Part shown: positions 17,697-27,371 of the stretch, in pieces | How positions within the stretch are numbered: position 1 is the first letter of the stretch | Layout: each line of letters begins with the position of its first letter | Assembly (NCBI RefSeq): GCF_041521385.1 | Contig: NZ_CP168006.1 | Coordinates: 2,074,858 to 2,138,857 of the forward strand | Direction of reading: 5' to 3' | Length of the DNA stretch: 64,000 nucleotides | Source: Alcaligenes faecalis | Lineage (GTDB): Bacteria; Pseudomonadota; Gammaproteobacteria; Burkholderiales; Burkholderiaceae_B | Made by a program: the position numbers and the translations under genes | The notes under the pieces: generated by a model | The model's input: only the letters and a program-made list of their open reading frames with translations | Told to the model about the DNA's origin: nothing | Database searches by the model: none

Positions 17697-18938
17697 TCAA
17701 TACAAGGACGATTTGCCCGTCAGGAGCACACCCAGGCGCAACATACCATAAGCCAGGTAATCGATCAGCCGGCTGAACACTCCCAGGCGCTGATATTGCT
17801 CCGGGTAAACTCGGACGGCATTGTGTTCAATCTCGTACTCCAGCTTGGTCTGCAAATTCTGGGTAAATGACTGATCCTGAATCAATACATTGGCCTCGCG
17901 CGCCAGCAGCAAACTGAACGGGTCCAGATTGGATGAGCCCACCATAGAGTAGTCATCAATAACAGCGACTTTGGCGTGCAAATAGCTGGCTTTGTACTCG
18001 TACAGCTCAATGCCATGATCCAGCAACTGCCCATACATGAATCTACAGGCCCGATATTGCAGGAAGTATTCAGCATGGCCTTGCAACAACAAGCGCACTC
18101 GTACGCCACGTTCAGCGGCTTGTTCAATATGCCGCCGCAAGGTACGGCCCGGAAAAAAATAGGCGTTGGCCAAAATGACTTGCTCTTTCGCCTTGCACAA
18201 CAACTGCAAATAAGCCTGCTCAATTTGTTGGCGGTGGCGCACATTATCCCGCAGCAACAAAGTGGCCCGCACGCCCTCAAAAACCTGACCCGCCTGCTCC
18301 GCCTTCTTGCGCTCCTGACGGCGCTTGCGCCACTCACGCCATAAGGTAAAACGCTGGGTGAAGCTATCCCAATCCTTGCGTCTGCGCCAAGCCATACGCA
18401 GCCATAAAGCCTGCTGCGCCCGCACCATATCATCCACAATCGGCCCTTCGCAGCGCACGGCAAAATCAAAGCGCGGCCTGCCCCGCCCATCGATCAAGGG
18501 CACGTCATCAAAGTCATCCAGAATATTGATACCACCCACAAAACCAATGCGCTCATCGACCACCAGCATCTTCCGGTGCAGTCTGCGCAGGCGTCGCAAG
18601 GACAAGCGCGGTTCGCGCCACCCTTGCGGCTTGGGGCGATAAATCCGGTAGCGCGCACGCATCGCCTTTAACTGCTTGGCAATTTGCAAGGCATGCACAT
18701 CGCTGCCAAAGCCATCAATCACCACGCGTACGCGCACACCGCGCTCACTGGCTCGACGCAAGGCGTCCAAAACACAGTGACCACTATCGTCCAGATTGAA
18801 GATATAGGTTTCCAGATGCAGGCGCTTTCTGGCCTGATCGATGGCTTCGCAAATAGCCGGAAAAAACTCCTGGCCATTTTGCAGCAAGGTAATGTGATTA
18901 CCTTCGTGCCAAAGTGGATCGCGCTTCAGACTCGGCAT
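17697..18938 (-). CDS. clsB: Cardiolipin synthase B-like phospholipase D family protein
   Basis: This 413-residue protein has two phospholipase D HKD motifs, LHRKMLVVDERIGFVGG at about residue 113 and YLHAKVAVIDDYSMVGS near 312. There is no N-terminal membrane helix, as in ClsB, which makes cardiolipin using phosphatidylglycerol. An Arg/Lys-rich stretch between the motifs (WREWRKRRQERKKAEQ) may contact the membrane. It sits 41 bp downstream of the EEP gene on the same strand; this pairing is common in proteobacteria. The assignment to ClsB rather than another PLD phosphatidyltransferase is by architecture only. Confidence 0.8.
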   Translation of the reverse strand: MPSLKRDPLWHEGNHITLLQNGQEFFPAICEAIDQARKRLHLETYIFNLDDSGHCVLDALRRASERGVRVRVVIDGFGSDVHALQIAKQLKAMRARYRIYRPKPQGWREPRLSLRRLRRLHRKMLVVDERIGFVGGINILDDFDDVPLIDGRGRPRFDFAVRCEGPIVDDMVRAQQALWLRMAWRRRKDWDSFTQRFTLWREWRKRRQERKKAEQAGQVFEGVRATLLLRDNVRHRQQIEQAYLQLLCKAKEQVILANAYFFPGRTLRRHIEQAAERGVRVRLLLQGHAEYFLQYRACRFMYGQLLDHGIELYEYKASYLHAKVAVIDDYSMVGSSNLDPFSLLLAREANVLIQDQSFTQNLQTKLEYEIEHNAVRVYPEQYQRLGVFSRLIDYLAYGMLRLGVLLTGKSSLY

Positions 18939-18979
18939 GCTGGCTAGGCCTATGCGTTAGGAAACCACTGAATGCTCCG

Positions 18980-19831
18980 TTACGGCAGCTCCAGCTCGGT
19001 CAGGATAGGGGCATGATCGGACAATTGCTTCCAGGGGTCTCCCACCAGCACGCGGGCATTACGCACCGCAAAACCACGCTGATAGACACGATCCAGACGT
19101 AACCAGGGAAAAGCCGCCGGGAAAGTACGAGGGGGGGGGGTCATGCGTGCGGCGCCATTCACGCCCAGTTGAATGCCTTGATCCGGCACCACCAGCCCAC
19201 TTTTGCGCATGGTACGCAGCCATTTGATGGGCTGACGCAAACGGAAGCGGTTATCGGCCTGACCACGAGGCGAGAAGGAAAACACTTCATACAGATTCAA
19301 TTGCTGCACAAAGATAGGCGCCAGGCGGTTATTCCAGTCGTTGAAGTCACCCGCAATCAACAAGGGCTCGTCCGCAGGGACAATGCGCTTGATGCGATCG
19401 AGCAAGGCCTGAACCTGGCGAACCCGGCCACTGTTGAACAATCCCAGATGAACCACAATGCAATGCACTGGACGGCCACCAACATCAATAACGGCATGCA
19501 GCAAACCGCGCTGCTCCATACGATGGTCGGAAATGTCCTGATTTTCGTACTGCAAAATGGGAAAGCGCGACAGCAAGGCGTTGCCGTGGTCCGTATGTGG
19601 ACGAACCACGTTGCAGCCGTAAGCCGTATTCATACGCAAGGCAGCAGCCAGCGATTCGTGCTGGGCGTCCAGACTGCTTTGCAGTTGGTTACGCCCCTGC
19701 ACTTCCTGCAAAAACAACAAGTCGGGAGACAAGCCGTAGAGTCCCAGGCGCAGATCCGCCAAAGACTCCCGTTTGCCCGAAGCCGAGCGGCCTTTGTGAA
19801 TGTTGTAGCTGACCACCCGAATCACTGACAC
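18980..19831 (-). CDS. Endonuclease/exonuclease/phosphatase family protein
   Basis: This 283-residue protein has the EEP fold signature: VVSYNIHKGRS at the start, LLFLQEVQGRN, a GDFNDWNNR active-site motif and a terminal SDHAPI. The family hydrolyses phosphodiester bonds in nucleic acids or lipids; the substrate is not evident. It precedes the cardiolipin synthase-like gene in the same direction, so a lipid role is possible. A run of ten cytosines lies inside the coding sequence (19131-19140), encoding the stretch MTPPPRTF; slippage there would shift the frame and remove the last quarter with the catalytic His. Confidence 0.85.
   Translation of the reverse strand: MSVIRVVSYNIHKGRSASGKRESLADLRLGLYGLSPDLLFLQEVQGRNQLQSSLDAQHESLAAALRMNTAYGCNVVRPHTDHGNALLSRFPILQYENQDISDHRMEQRGLLHAVIDVGGRPVHCIVVHLGLFNSGRVRQVQALLDRIKRIVPADEPLLIAGDFNDWNNRLAPIFVQQLNLYEVFSFSPRGQADNRFRLRQPIKWLRTMRKSGLVVPDQGIQLGVNGAARMTPPPRTFPAAFPWLRLDRVYQRGFAVRNARVLVGDPWKQLSDHAPILTELELP
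19131..19140. repeat. Homopolymer G10/C10 tract inside the EEP gene
   Basis: Ten consecutive G on the plus strand, read as C10 in the coding strand. It is about 690 bp into an 852-bp gene. Tracts of this length are prone to slippage and to sequencing error. Confidence 0.9.
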
Positions 19832-19849
19832 GCCGTCCCCCGCCCTGAC

Positions 19850-21637
19850 TTACTTGTTTTCAATCGCCCGCAGACGAATATGCAACTCACGCAGTTGTTG
19901 CTCATCCACCGCCGATGGGGCCTGGGTCAACAGACACTGAGCACGCTGTGTCTTGGGGAACGCAATCACGTCACGAATCGAATCGGCACCGGCCATCAAA
20001 GTGACCAGACGATCCAGGCCCAGAGCCAGACCGCCATGTGGAGGCGCACCGTATTGCAGCGCATCGAGCAGGAAGCCGAACTTCAGTTGTGCTTCTTCAG
20101 GACCAATCTTCAAGGCATTGAACACTTTGCTTTGAACGTCGGCACGGTGGATACGGACCGAGCCGCCACCCACTTCCCAACCGTTCAGCACCATGTCATA
20201 AGCCTTGGCAAAGGCCTTGCCGGGATCGGTTTCCAGCAAATCCTCATGGCCGTCTTTGGGGCTGGTGAAGGGGTGATGAGCAGCAAAGTAGCGGTTCTCG
20301 CCCTCGTCGTACTCAAACATCGGGAAGTCCACCACCCACAGAGGTTTCCAGCCCTCTTCAAGCAAACCGTTTTCTTTACCAAACTCGCTGTGGCCCACCT
20401 TGATACGCAGGGCACCGATCGCGTCGTTGACGATCTTGGCCTTGTCCGCACCAAAAAAGATCAAATCACCGTTCTGGGCGCCTGTACGCTCCATCACCTG
20501 TTTCAGGACATCAACATTGATGTTCTTGACGATAGGCGACTGCAGGCCTTCGGGAATCGAGGCAACATCGTTGACCTTGATGTAAGCCAGACCCTTGGCA
20601 CCGTAAATGCCGACGAACTTGGTGTAGGCGTCGATTTCGCTGCGGGGCATGGCGCCACCACCAGGAATGCGCAAGGCAACCACGCGGCAGGATGGGTCAT
20701 TGGCGGGAGCGGAGAAGACCTTGAAGTCCACTTCACGCATCAGGTCAGCCACATCCACGAACTCCAGCTTGACACGAAGGTCAGGCTTGTCCGAGCCGTA
20801 TCGCTGCATGGCTTCGGTCCAGCTCATGGTGGGGAACTTGGGCAGTTCTACGTTTTGCACCGTGCGGAAAATGTGCGTGACCATGCCTTCAAAGATATCG
20901 CGAATCTGCTCTTCGTTCAGGAAGGAGGTTTCGCAGTCGATCTGGGTGAATTCTGGCTGGCGGTCAGCGCGCAGGTCTTCGTCGCGGAAACACTTGGTGA
21001 TCTGGTAGTAACGGTCAAAGCCAGACACCATCAGCATTTGCTTGAACAACTGGGGCGACTGGGGCAGCGCGAAGAACTCGCCTGCGTTCACACGGGAAGG
21101 AACCAGGTAGTCGCGAGCGCCTTCAGGAGTGCTCTTGGTCAACATGGGCGTTTCAATATCGATGAAACCCAGGTCGTCCAGATAGCGGCGGGACTGCATG
21201 GCCACTTTGTAGCGCAGCATCAGGTTGTTCTGCATTTGCGGACGGCGCAGATCCAGCACACGATGCGTCAGACGCGTGGTTTCGGACAGATTGTCGTCAT
21301 CCAACTGGAAAGCAGGCGTGACCGAGGCGTTCAGGATTTCGATTTCGTCACAAACGATTTCGATCTCGCCCGAGCGCAGATCCGGGTTGACAGTGCCTTC
21401 AGGGCGGGCCTGAACGCGGCCGGTAATGCGCAGGCAGTACTCATTACGGATACGTTCGGCCACTTCAAAGGCCTGCACGTTGTCAGGATTGACGACAACC
21501 TGCGCCAGACCCTCACGGTCGCGCAGATCAATGAAAATCACACCCCCGTGGTCGCGGCGACGATGTACCCAGCCAAACAAATTGACCGTCTGGCCCAGGT
21601 ATTCTTTGGAAACCTCGCCGGTATAACACGTACGCAT
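19850..21637 (-). CDS. aspS: Aspartyl-tRNA synthetase
   Basis: This 595-residue class II synthetase charges tRNA with aspartate. The N-terminal OB-fold domain ([21 protein letters not shown]) is followed by class II motif 2 ([18 protein letters not shown]), the bacterial GAD insertion (about residues 290-420) and motif 3 ([13 protein letters not shown]). Length is normal. The start is [15 protein letters not shown], typical of the family. It lies 42 bp downstream of the DUF502 gene in a conserved fmdB-DUF502-aspS order. A long plus-strand ORF opposite is a shadow. Confidence 0.98.
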   Translation of the reverse strand: MRTCYTGEVSKEYLGQTVNLFGWVHRRRDHGGVIFIDLRDREGLAQVVVNPDNVQAFEVAERIRNEYCLRITGRVQARPEGTVNPDLRSGEIEIVCDEIEILNASVTPAFQLDDDNLSETTRLTHRVLDLRRPQMQNNLMLRYKVAMQSRRYLDDLGFIDIETPMLTKSTPEGARDYLVPSRVNAGEFFALPQSPQLFKQMLMVSGFDRYYQITKCFRDEDLRADRQPEFTQIDCETSFLNEEQIRDIFEGMVTHIFRTVQNVELPKFPTMSWTEAMQRYGSDKPDLRVKLEFVDVADLMREVDFKVFSAPANDPSCRVVALRIPGGGAMPRSEIDAYTKFVGIYGAKGLAYIKVNDVASIPEGLQSPIVKNINVDVLKQVMERTGAQNGDLIFFGADKAKIVNDAIGALRIKVGHSEFGKENGLLEEGWKPLWVVDFPMFEYDEGENRYFAAHHPFTSPKDGHEDLLETDPGKAFAKAYDMVLNGWEVGGGSVRIHRADVQSKVFNALKIGPEEAQLKFGFLLDALQYGAPPHGGLALGLDRLVTLMAGADSIRDVIAFPKTQRAQCLLTQAPSAVDEQQLRELHIRLRAIENK

Positions 21638-21679
21638 CTAGGATGACTCCGAAATAGTAAAAACTGCAAATTGGAAAAT

Positions 21680-22339
21680 TCAGGTTCCAGCCAAGGGGGG
21701 TGTCCCTGTGGGGCCCTCCGGCTGGTCAGAAACGGGGGGTAAAGCGATCGACTCCGCAGGGCCGACCACTCCCATGGATACGATGTATTTAAGCGCCGCA
21801 TCCACTGTCATGTCGAGCTTGTGTATATCGGCTCGAGGCATCATCAGGAAAAAACCGGAAGTCGGGTTAGGTGTCGTGGGCACGTAGACGCTGACAAAGT
21901 CGTCGCCCAATATCTGTGCCACTTGTCCGCCCGGCGTGCCAGTCAAAAAGGCAATGGTCCAGGAACCCGCCCTGGGATACTGCACCAGAACGGCCTCGCG
22001 AAACGCCTGGCCATCGGGTGCCAACACCGTATCACTGACTTGTTTGACGGAATTATAAATGGAACGCACCAAAGGAATACGCCCAAGTAGCAATTCCCAA
22101 CGATCCACCACCGCACGGCCCAGGTAATTGGCCGCCAGCAACCCCGTGCCAAACAAGACCGCCAGTACCAGCACAATTCTGAAACCGGGAATACGCAGGC
22201 CGAACAGGGCCTGCGAAGACAGAAACTCCGGCACCACGCTCTCCAGCGTTTCGATCAGCAAGGTCATCACCCAGACAGTGATGACCAAGGGCACCCAAAT
22301 GAGCAGGCCAGTGACGAAATAACGCTTGAAGGGGCGCAT
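21680..22339 (-). CDS. DUF502 family membrane protein
   Basis: This 219-residue protein has two N-terminal membrane helices (about residues 8-30 and 55-75) followed by a soluble domain with GRIPLVRSIYNSVKQVSDT, VQYPRAGSW and FVPTTPNPTSG-like motifs, which define DUF502. The C-terminal tail is Pro-rich. It is co-transcribed with fmdB (11 bp upstream) and aspS (42 bp downstream). The molecular role is unknown; a membrane-associated structural or regulatory role is only a guess. Confidence 0.9.
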   Translation of the reverse strand: MRPFKRYFVTGLLIWVPLVITVWVMTLLIETLESVVPEFLSSQALFGLRIPGFRIVLVLAVLFGTGLLAANYLGRAVVDRWELLLGRIPLVRSIYNSVKQVSDTVLAPDGQAFREAVLVQYPRAGSWTIAFLTGTPGGQVAQILGDDFVSVYVPTTPNPTSGFFLMMPRADIHKLDMTVDAALKYIVSMGVVGPAESIALPPVSDQPEGPTGTPPLAGT

Positions 22340-22350
22340 AGAAAGTAGTG

Positions 22351-22614
22351 TTAGCTGGACGGTGAGGACGTAGGTGTCGCTGCAGGTGCGGGCGTGGACG
22401 TAGCGCCACTGTCCGCGGACTTGCTGCCACCCTGATTACGAAAATCCGTTACATACCAGCCCGTACCTTTGAGCTGGAATCCTGCCGCCGTTACCTGTTT
22501 GCTAAAGGTAGGCTGATGACATTCTGGACAAACCTCTAAAACAGGGTCCGACATTTTTTGCAGCACATCTTTTTCGTATTGGCACGAGCTGCATTTATAC
22601 GCATAGATAGGCAC
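22351..22614 (-). CDS. FmdB family zinc-ribbon protein
   Basis: This 87-residue protein begins MPIYAYKCSSC and carries a second CPEC pair at about residues 34-37, giving a four-cysteine zinc ribbon. The middle holds the family segment FQLKGTGWYVTDFRN, and the tail is rich in Ser, Ala, Thr and Pro. FmdB proteins are putative regulators with unclear function. It opens the conserved fmdB-DUF502-aspS transcription unit; the promoter should lie in the 205-bp gap upstream. Confidence 0.9.
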   Translation of the reverse strand: MPIYAYKCSSCQYEKDVLQKMSDPVLEVCPECHQPTFSKQVTAAGFQLKGTGWYVTDFRNQGGSKSADSGATSTPAPAATPTSSPSS

Positions 22615-22819
22615 GACTCATCCTAACAAAAAGCCGAAACAAACTTCGAGAGACAAATAAGTAGGGTCGATACCAGCAAATTCAAGCTGGGGACCCGCCC
22701 AAGCAGAACCCGAAAAGAGTTCACAGAAGCACTTCTGTGCGTGATTTTAGCCCTTTTTGGTGTTCAATCGCACTGAGTCTCTCTCCGGCCTGGCGGGCCG
22801 CCTATGGCGGCCATCCGAT

Positions 22820-24079
22820 TTAGATCAAAAACAAACAAGCCGCAATCAACGTGGGTGCTGCGGCGCTGAGCAGCAGGCGCAGCGGCGAGATCGCCCCGTC
22901 CGGGAAGCTGCCTTTCAAAATGGAGAAACCCGCAGGGTTCGGCGCATTGGCAATGACAGTCAAACCACCGCCGGTTACAGCACCGGCCACCAGCATGTAT
23001 CGCCAAATATCCGATGTGCCTTCCACCAAAGAGCCCAGATAGGTCAAGGCGGCATTATCAGTAACCGCAGTCAAAGCCGTTGCGCCCCAAAACAGCACCG
23101 TCGGCGACAGGCCACCCAGCAGATCCTGCAACCACCATTTTTGCAAACCACCCAGCACCACCAAACCGGCCAGAAAGAAACCAACCATCAGACCTTCGCG
23201 CACCAGCAAGGGGTTCTGATAATGCTTGTACGAATGGGCATAACCAATGAACAACATCAGCAAGGCCATGAACACAATGGGGTGATGCGCACCGAGCACC
23301 ACCGCTATCAGGAAAGCCACGTGAACCGCCATGACACCAATCGGTACCGGGCGTTGGGTTTGGCTGGGCTCGGGCATGCCCTGCCCCATTTCCATCAAGG
23401 CTTTACGGCAAATCAGGGTGATCAAAGTGGCATTGATCAAGACAGCCAACACTGCACGCCAACCAAAATGCGTCGCCATAAAGGCGCTGTCCCAGCCAAA
23501 CGTGCTGGCGACCATCAGGACAGGCGGTGCCGCATACGCCGTCAAGACACCGCCAATGGAGACGTTCACAAACAGCACGCCTACGGTCAAATACTTGAAA
23601 CCGGCATGGCCTTGATGGCGGAAATACGCCTTATGCAGCAGCAAGGCCGCCAAGGTCATGGCAGCAGGTTCGGTAATCAGGGAACCCACCAAGGGCACCA
23701 CGGAAATGGTGATGAAGTAGGTGGAAATCTGGTTCGACACGGGTACCGCTCGCGCCAGCACCGACACGATCTTGTTCACCAGCTCCAGAATCGGGCGGCT
23801 GGCGGCAACCACCATAATCGCAAACACGAACATGGGTTCGGTAAAATTGCGGCTCTCCAGATACTCGATGGCCGACTGCAGGTCTACAAAAACGGCCATA
23901 TAGGCCACCAGCACACAGGCCCAGACGCCAAACACGGCCTCGACCTCGGACAACATATGCCATAGCCCTGCATGGCTGCCGCCTTTATTGGCCAAGCGCG
24001 CAAACACCGGAACCGAGAAGGTGTGGACGATGGCAATGGCAAAGAGCGCCGTTGCAACATACTCAAGAGGAGAGGCCAT
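22820..24079 (-). CDS. Putative Na+/H+ antiporter (PF07399-type)
   Basis: This 419-residue protein has eleven or twelve hydrophobic helices. Conserved-looking stretches are WHMLSEVEAVFGVWA, LITEPAAMTLAALLL, a central VSIGGVLTAYAAPPVLMVA, and TDNAALTYLGSL near residue 335; acidic and polar residues inside helices fit an ion exchanger. The architecture matches the putative Na+/H+ antiporter family related to NhaD. It lies 38 bp downstream of the chosen ubiA stop on the same strand sense. The ion specificity cannot be read from sequence. Confidence 0.75.
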   Translation of the reverse strand: MASPLEYVATALFAIAIVHTFSVPVFARLANKGGSHAGLWHMLSEVEAVFGVWACVLVAYMAVFVDLQSAIEYLESRNFTEPMFVFAIMVVAASRPILELVNKIVSVLARAVPVSNQISTYFITISVVPLVGSLITEPAAMTLAALLLHKAYFRHQGHAGFKYLTVGVLFVNVSIGGVLTAYAAPPVLMVASTFGWDSAFMATHFGWRAVLAVLINATLITLICRKALMEMGQGMPEPSQTQRPVPIGVMAVHVAFLIAVVLGAHHPIVFMALLMLFIGYAHSYKHYQNPLLVREGLMVGFFLAGLVVLGGLQKWWLQDLLGGLSPTVLFWGATALTAVTDNAALTYLGSLVEGTSDIWRYMLVAGAVTGGGLTVIANAPNPAGFSILKGSFPDGAISPLRLLLSAAAPTLIAACLFLI

Positions 24080-24117
24080 TCTTCAAACCTTTAAAGCTGT
24101 ATGTAAATTGCTGCGTA

Positions 24118-25062
24118 TCAAACCACACTGATTGTGCCCGCCAACGCGGCCACCACCAGCAAAACACCCACCCAGATGTTGGCACGGAACAGGCGCAAGC
24201 CTCGTTCGGGATAGCGCACATCAAAATGCTTCATCTGCCACAGTAGATGAGCACCAATAACCGCCATCACGGCGTAATACAAAATCCGCTCGTCCAGCAG
24301 CAAGCCGCCTACCAGCCAGCACAGCATGGCAGCTATGTAAAAACCGCTGATCCAGGTCTTGCCGGCCTCGCGAAAACGCAAGGCGGTCGAGTGCAGACCC
24401 AGCTTGGTATCGTCAGCCATGTCGATATAGGCATAGATGGAGTCATAGCCCACCTGCCACACAATCGCGCCTACCCACATCAGAATCGCCCCCAAAGGCA
24501 CCATGTTCTGTGTATCGGACCAGGCCATCAGCATGCCCCAGTTAAAACAGATACCCAGAACCACTTGCGGCCAATAGGTAAAACGCTTGCACAGCGGGTA
24601 AATCATCACAATGGGGAACAGGGCCAGCGCCAGCCAGCGGCTGTATTCATTGATGGCCAAGAGCAGCAAGGCACACACGACCATCTGCGCCAGCACGAAG
24701 ATGACGGCCTTGCGCATGGTGAGCTGGCCGCTGGTCAAGGGCCGGAAGCGGGTGCGTTCAACCTGATGATCAAAGTTGCGGTCCGCCATATCGTTAAAGC
24801 AGCAGCCAATACCGCGCATCAACAAGGCACCCAGGGAAAAAATCACCACACGCCACAAGGTAGGAATACCGTCCGCTGCCTGAACCAGCGCGGCCAGAGC
24901 AGGCAAGAGGGTCAACCAGGTGCCTACTGGCCGGTCCAGCCGGCACAAACGGGCATAAGGCCCCCAGGAGGCGGGCAAATAGCGCGCCACCCAGTCATTG
25001 GTGGGGCGCATATCGGACAGATCTGGGCGCGGGGAAGATTCCGAAGCGGATGGAGATGTCAT
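24118..25062 (-). CDS. ubiA: 4-hydroxybenzoate octaprenyltransferase
   Basis: This 314-residue membrane enzyme prenylates 4-hydroxybenzoate in ubiquinone synthesis. The two Asp-rich loops are clear: NDMADRNFDHQVERTR (about residue 90) and DMADDTKLGLHSTALRF (about 205). About eight membrane helices are present, with LDRPVGTWLTLLPALAAL near the start. I choose ATG 25062 (MTSPSASE); the frame continues to 25095 with no clear ribosome-binding site for either. It is followed at 38 bp by the Na+/H+ antiporter gene. Confidence 0.95.
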   Translation of the reverse strand: MTSPSASESSPRPDLSDMRPTNDWVARYLPASWGPYARLCRLDRPVGTWLTLLPALAALVQAADGIPTLWRVVIFSLGALLMRGIGCCFNDMADRNFDHQVERTRFRPLTSGQLTMRKAVIFVLAQMVVCALLLLAINEYSRWLALALFPIVMIYPLCKRFTYWPQVVLGICFNWGMLMAWSDTQNMVPLGAILMWVGAIVWQVGYDSIYAYIDMADDTKLGLHSTALRFREAGKTWISGFYIAAMLCWLVGGLLLDERILYYAVMAVIGAHLLWQMKHFDVRYPERGLRLFRANIWVGVLLVVAALAGTISVV

Positions 25063-25108
25063 AGAGGTAAAACCTAAATCCAGGCCTTGAGCCATAGACT
25101 AGAAACAG

Positions 25109-25133
25109 GCATACCCTCTGGCTGAGGGTATGC
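25109..25133. terminator. Hairpin between aminotransferase gene and ubiA
   Basis: GCATACCCTC, five bases, then GAGGGTATGC form a perfect 10-bp stem in the 210-bp gap. It lacks a strong T-tract on either strand, so termination of the upstream aminotransferase transcript is plausible but not certain. Confidence 0.45.
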
Positions 25134-25272
25134 GGTGGATTCCAGGAACCTGCTCGTGCTCCAAGAGCAAAGAGAGCGAAATGGGCGGCCCGTGAAAACC
25201 ACAACGCTGGCCCAGCCAGCGCGTGAAAAGACGCAGACCATCAGTTTGCGTCCATTGCCTGCCAAACACCCA

Positions 25273-26469
25273 TCAGGCTTCTTTGATGAGTTTACCCAAG
25301 ATGGCGATACCTTCGCGAATTTTTTCCTCGGGCACCGTCGCAAAGCTCAGGCGCAAGGTGTTGCGCTTGACGTCCTTGCCCGCGTAGAAGGGCTCGCCAG
25401 GCACAAAAGCCACCAGATTTTCAATCGCTTTTTGCAACAGGGCCGTGGCATCCACGTGCTCGGGCAGGGTCACCCAAATGAACATGCCACCTTCAGGACG
25501 GGTCCATTGGGCCGTGTCCGGGAAGTTCTTGTCCATGGCATCGAGCATGATGGCGCACTGTTTCTGGTAAATATCGCGTACTTTGGGCAGATGCTGTTCC
25601 AGAAAACCGTTATGTACGGCTTCGTATACTGCCATCTGCGTCAACGTGGAAGTATGCAAGTCCGTGGCCTGTTTGATCTGCACCAGCTTGTCGATGATTT
25701 TGGCAGGAGCCACGATGTAACCCAGGCGCAGGCCAGGAGCCAGAACTTTAGAGAAGGTGCCCAGACGAATCACGGTGGCGCCTGCCTTGCGACCCAAAGA
25801 CAGCAAGCTGGGCAGGCGTTCGCCCGCGTAACGCAGTTCGCCGTAGGGATCGTCCTCGACGATTGGGATATGTGCGGCAGCACATCGTTCCACCAGATCC
25901 TGACGACGCTCCAAGGGCAGACGCAGACCGGTCGGGTTCTGGAAGTTGGGCAGCGCGTACAGCAAACGGGCACCCATGGCCTCAGGAGCGGATACGTACT
26001 CGGGAATCATGCCCTGGCCATCGGTAGGAATCGCCACAAAAGAAGGGTCGTACACCGACAGAGCCTGCAAGGCACCCAGATAAGTAGGCGATTCCACCAA
26101 CACCTTGCTGCCTTCATCAATGAACAACTTGCCCAGCATGTCCAGCGCCTGCTGCGAACCGTTCACCAGCAGGATTTCGTCGGCGTGTACAGGGGAGCCT
26201 TCGGCGCTCATTTGCTCTGCCAACCACTGACGCAGGGGCAGATAGCCTTCCGTGGTGGTGTATTGCAAGGCCATACGACCCTGCTCGCCCAGTACCTTGT
26301 TGAACGCGCTTTGCATTTCCTCGACAGGAAAGCCTGCTGGAGTGGGCAGACCGCCCGCAAAGGAAATAATCTCGGGACGCGCAGTGACCTTGAGAATTTC
26401 ACGAATTGCGGAGCCACTCAGTTTCTGGGCACGTTGGGAAAAGGTAAAAGACTGCGAGAGGGTATCCAT
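25273..26469 (-). CDS. PLP-dependent class I aminotransferase (2-aminoadipate/aromatic-type)
   Basis: This 398-residue enzyme resembles the LysN/ARO8-like and MocR-catalytic group of fold-type I aminotransferases. Signs are ISFAGGLPTPAGFPVEEM at the start, LQYTTTEGYLPLRQWLA, NGSQQALDML, EDDPYGELRY and the PLP-lysine segment RLGTFSKVLAPGLRLGY. ATG 26469 (MDTLSQSFTF) is chosen; an extension to 26565 has no family match. Substrate is uncertain: 2-aminoadipate, aromatic or branched-chain amino acids are possible. It is a single gene, divergent from the hut operon. Confidence 0.88.
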   Translation of the reverse strand: MDTLSQSFTFSQRAQKLSGSAIREILKVTARPEIISFAGGLPTPAGFPVEEMQSAFNKVLGEQGRMALQYTTTEGYLPLRQWLAEQMSAEGSPVHADEILLVNGSQQALDMLGKLFIDEGSKVLVESPTYLGALQALSVYDPSFVAIPTDGQGMIPEYVSAPEAMGARLLYALPNFQNPTGLRLPLERRQDLVERCAAAHIPIVEDDPYGELRYAGERLPSLLSLGRKAGATVIRLGTFSKVLAPGLRLGYIVAPAKIIDKLVQIKQATDLHTSTLTQMAVYEAVHNGFLEQHLPKVRDIYQKQCAIMLDAMDKNFPDTAQWTRPEGGMFIWVTLPEHVDATALLQKAIENLVAFVPGEPFYAGKDVKRNTLRLSFATVPEEKIREGIAILGKLIKEA

Positions 26470-26540
26470 GATTCGGAAAAGTCCTGAAGAAGAACGATTA
26501 AATACTTCATATGCAAACTTTCTAGCTTGCAACAATGAAC

Positions 26541-26570
26541 GCAGGATGCCGGACAAACCAGGCATCCTGC
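26541..26570. repeat. 10-bp perfect hairpin upstream of aminotransferase
   Basis: GCAGGATGCC at 26541-26550 pairs with GGCATCCTGC at 26561-26570. It lies in the divergent region, in the 5' leader of the aminotransferase gene if transcription starts beyond it. No T-tract follows on either strand. Confidence 0.5.
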
Positions 26571-26707
26571 ACCTTTGAATGAGTTATGACGCGGGTTTAT
26601 TAGCGTATACCTTGCCACCAAGCGGCTTGCAGCGCAAGTAGCCAAACCGCAACGGCTCGGGATTTACCCTGAAAAATCGACCTCCCCTTCAAGGCAATCG
26701 TCGCACT

Positions 26708-26736
26708 TTGTCTATACTCAACTATTGTATATACAA
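26708..26736. promoter_or_regulatory. Probable HutC operators before hutD
   Basis: A perfect 12-bp palindrome TTGTATATACAA lies at 26725-26736, and TTGTCTATAC at 26708-26717, upstream of hutD. The second sequence is repeated exactly at 33718-33727 before hutU. HutC of the GntR family binds TTGTATNTACAA-like sites in pseudomonads, and the hutC gene is part of this cluster, so repression relieved by urocanate is the likely control. Confidence 0.75.
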
Positions 26737-26764
26737 CTGAAAATCTGCGTGGAGCCATGCCACC

Positions 26765-27370
26765 ATGAGCGATCCCCACCCTGCCACTTCGCTTGGCCTG
26801 CTGAACATCAACAACCTGCCTGCACAGCCCTGGAAAAACGGGGGTGGCACCACGCGCGAAATACGGTGTTCCCCAAAAAATTCCGATTATGAGCACTTTG
26901 ACTGGCGCATCAGCCTGGCCCAGGTCCAAACCTCCGGCGATTTTTCGTGCTTTCCCGGCATAGATCGACACATCATGTTGATCCAAGGCAACAACATGCC
27001 GTTAATTCACAATGGAAACCCTCATGTGCTGCACCCGTTCCAGCCCTACGCCTTCGCGGGCGAGGACAAGATGGCCTGCTTGTTGCCACTAGGACCGACA
27101 CAGGACTTGAATCTGATGCTGCGCCGGGGCCGAGCCCAGGGCAGCCTGCAAGCCTGGCAAGGACGGAACACCCCCATAAGCTTGGCCACTGGCACGCACT
27201 TTCTGTATGCACCGCAAGGCGGCTATCAGCTCCAGGCCGACACACAGAGCTGGACCCTGGACGCCGGGCAAGCCCTGACGGGCAGCACATCCGCCCCCTT
27301 GTCGCTGCAACTGCAAGCCGACCATACTGCGGCCCCGCTGGTCTACGCCTATATCGCTCCCACGGAATGA
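26765..27370 (+). CDS. hutD: HutD family protein
   Basis: This 201-residue cupin-like protein matches HutD, a conserved member of histidine utilisation operons. Family motifs are [12 protein letters not shown] near residue 22, DWRISLAQV with SCFPGIDR, and the central turn [21 protein letters not shown]. HutD is thought to limit hut activity, possibly by binding an intermediate; its biochemistry is not settled. It is the first gene of hutD-hutI-hutF, starting downstream of the HutC-type sites, and the next gene starts 1 bp after its stop. Confidence 0.93.
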   Translation: MSDPHPATSLGLLNINNLPAQPWKNGGGTTREIRCSPKNSDYEHFDWRISLAQVQTSGDFSCFPGIDRHIMLIQGNNMPLIHNGNPHVLHPFQPYAFAGEDKMACLLPLGPTQDLNLMLRRGRAQGSLQAWQGRNTPISLATGTHFLYAPQGGYQLQADTQSWTLDAGQALTGSTSAPLSLQLQADHTAAPLVYAYIAPTE

Positions 27371-27371
27371 A

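Noticed and set aside
19880..21646. 588-codon plus-strand ORF opposite aspS
   Set aside because: It covers the aspartyl-tRNA synthetase gene in antisense and shows no family motif.
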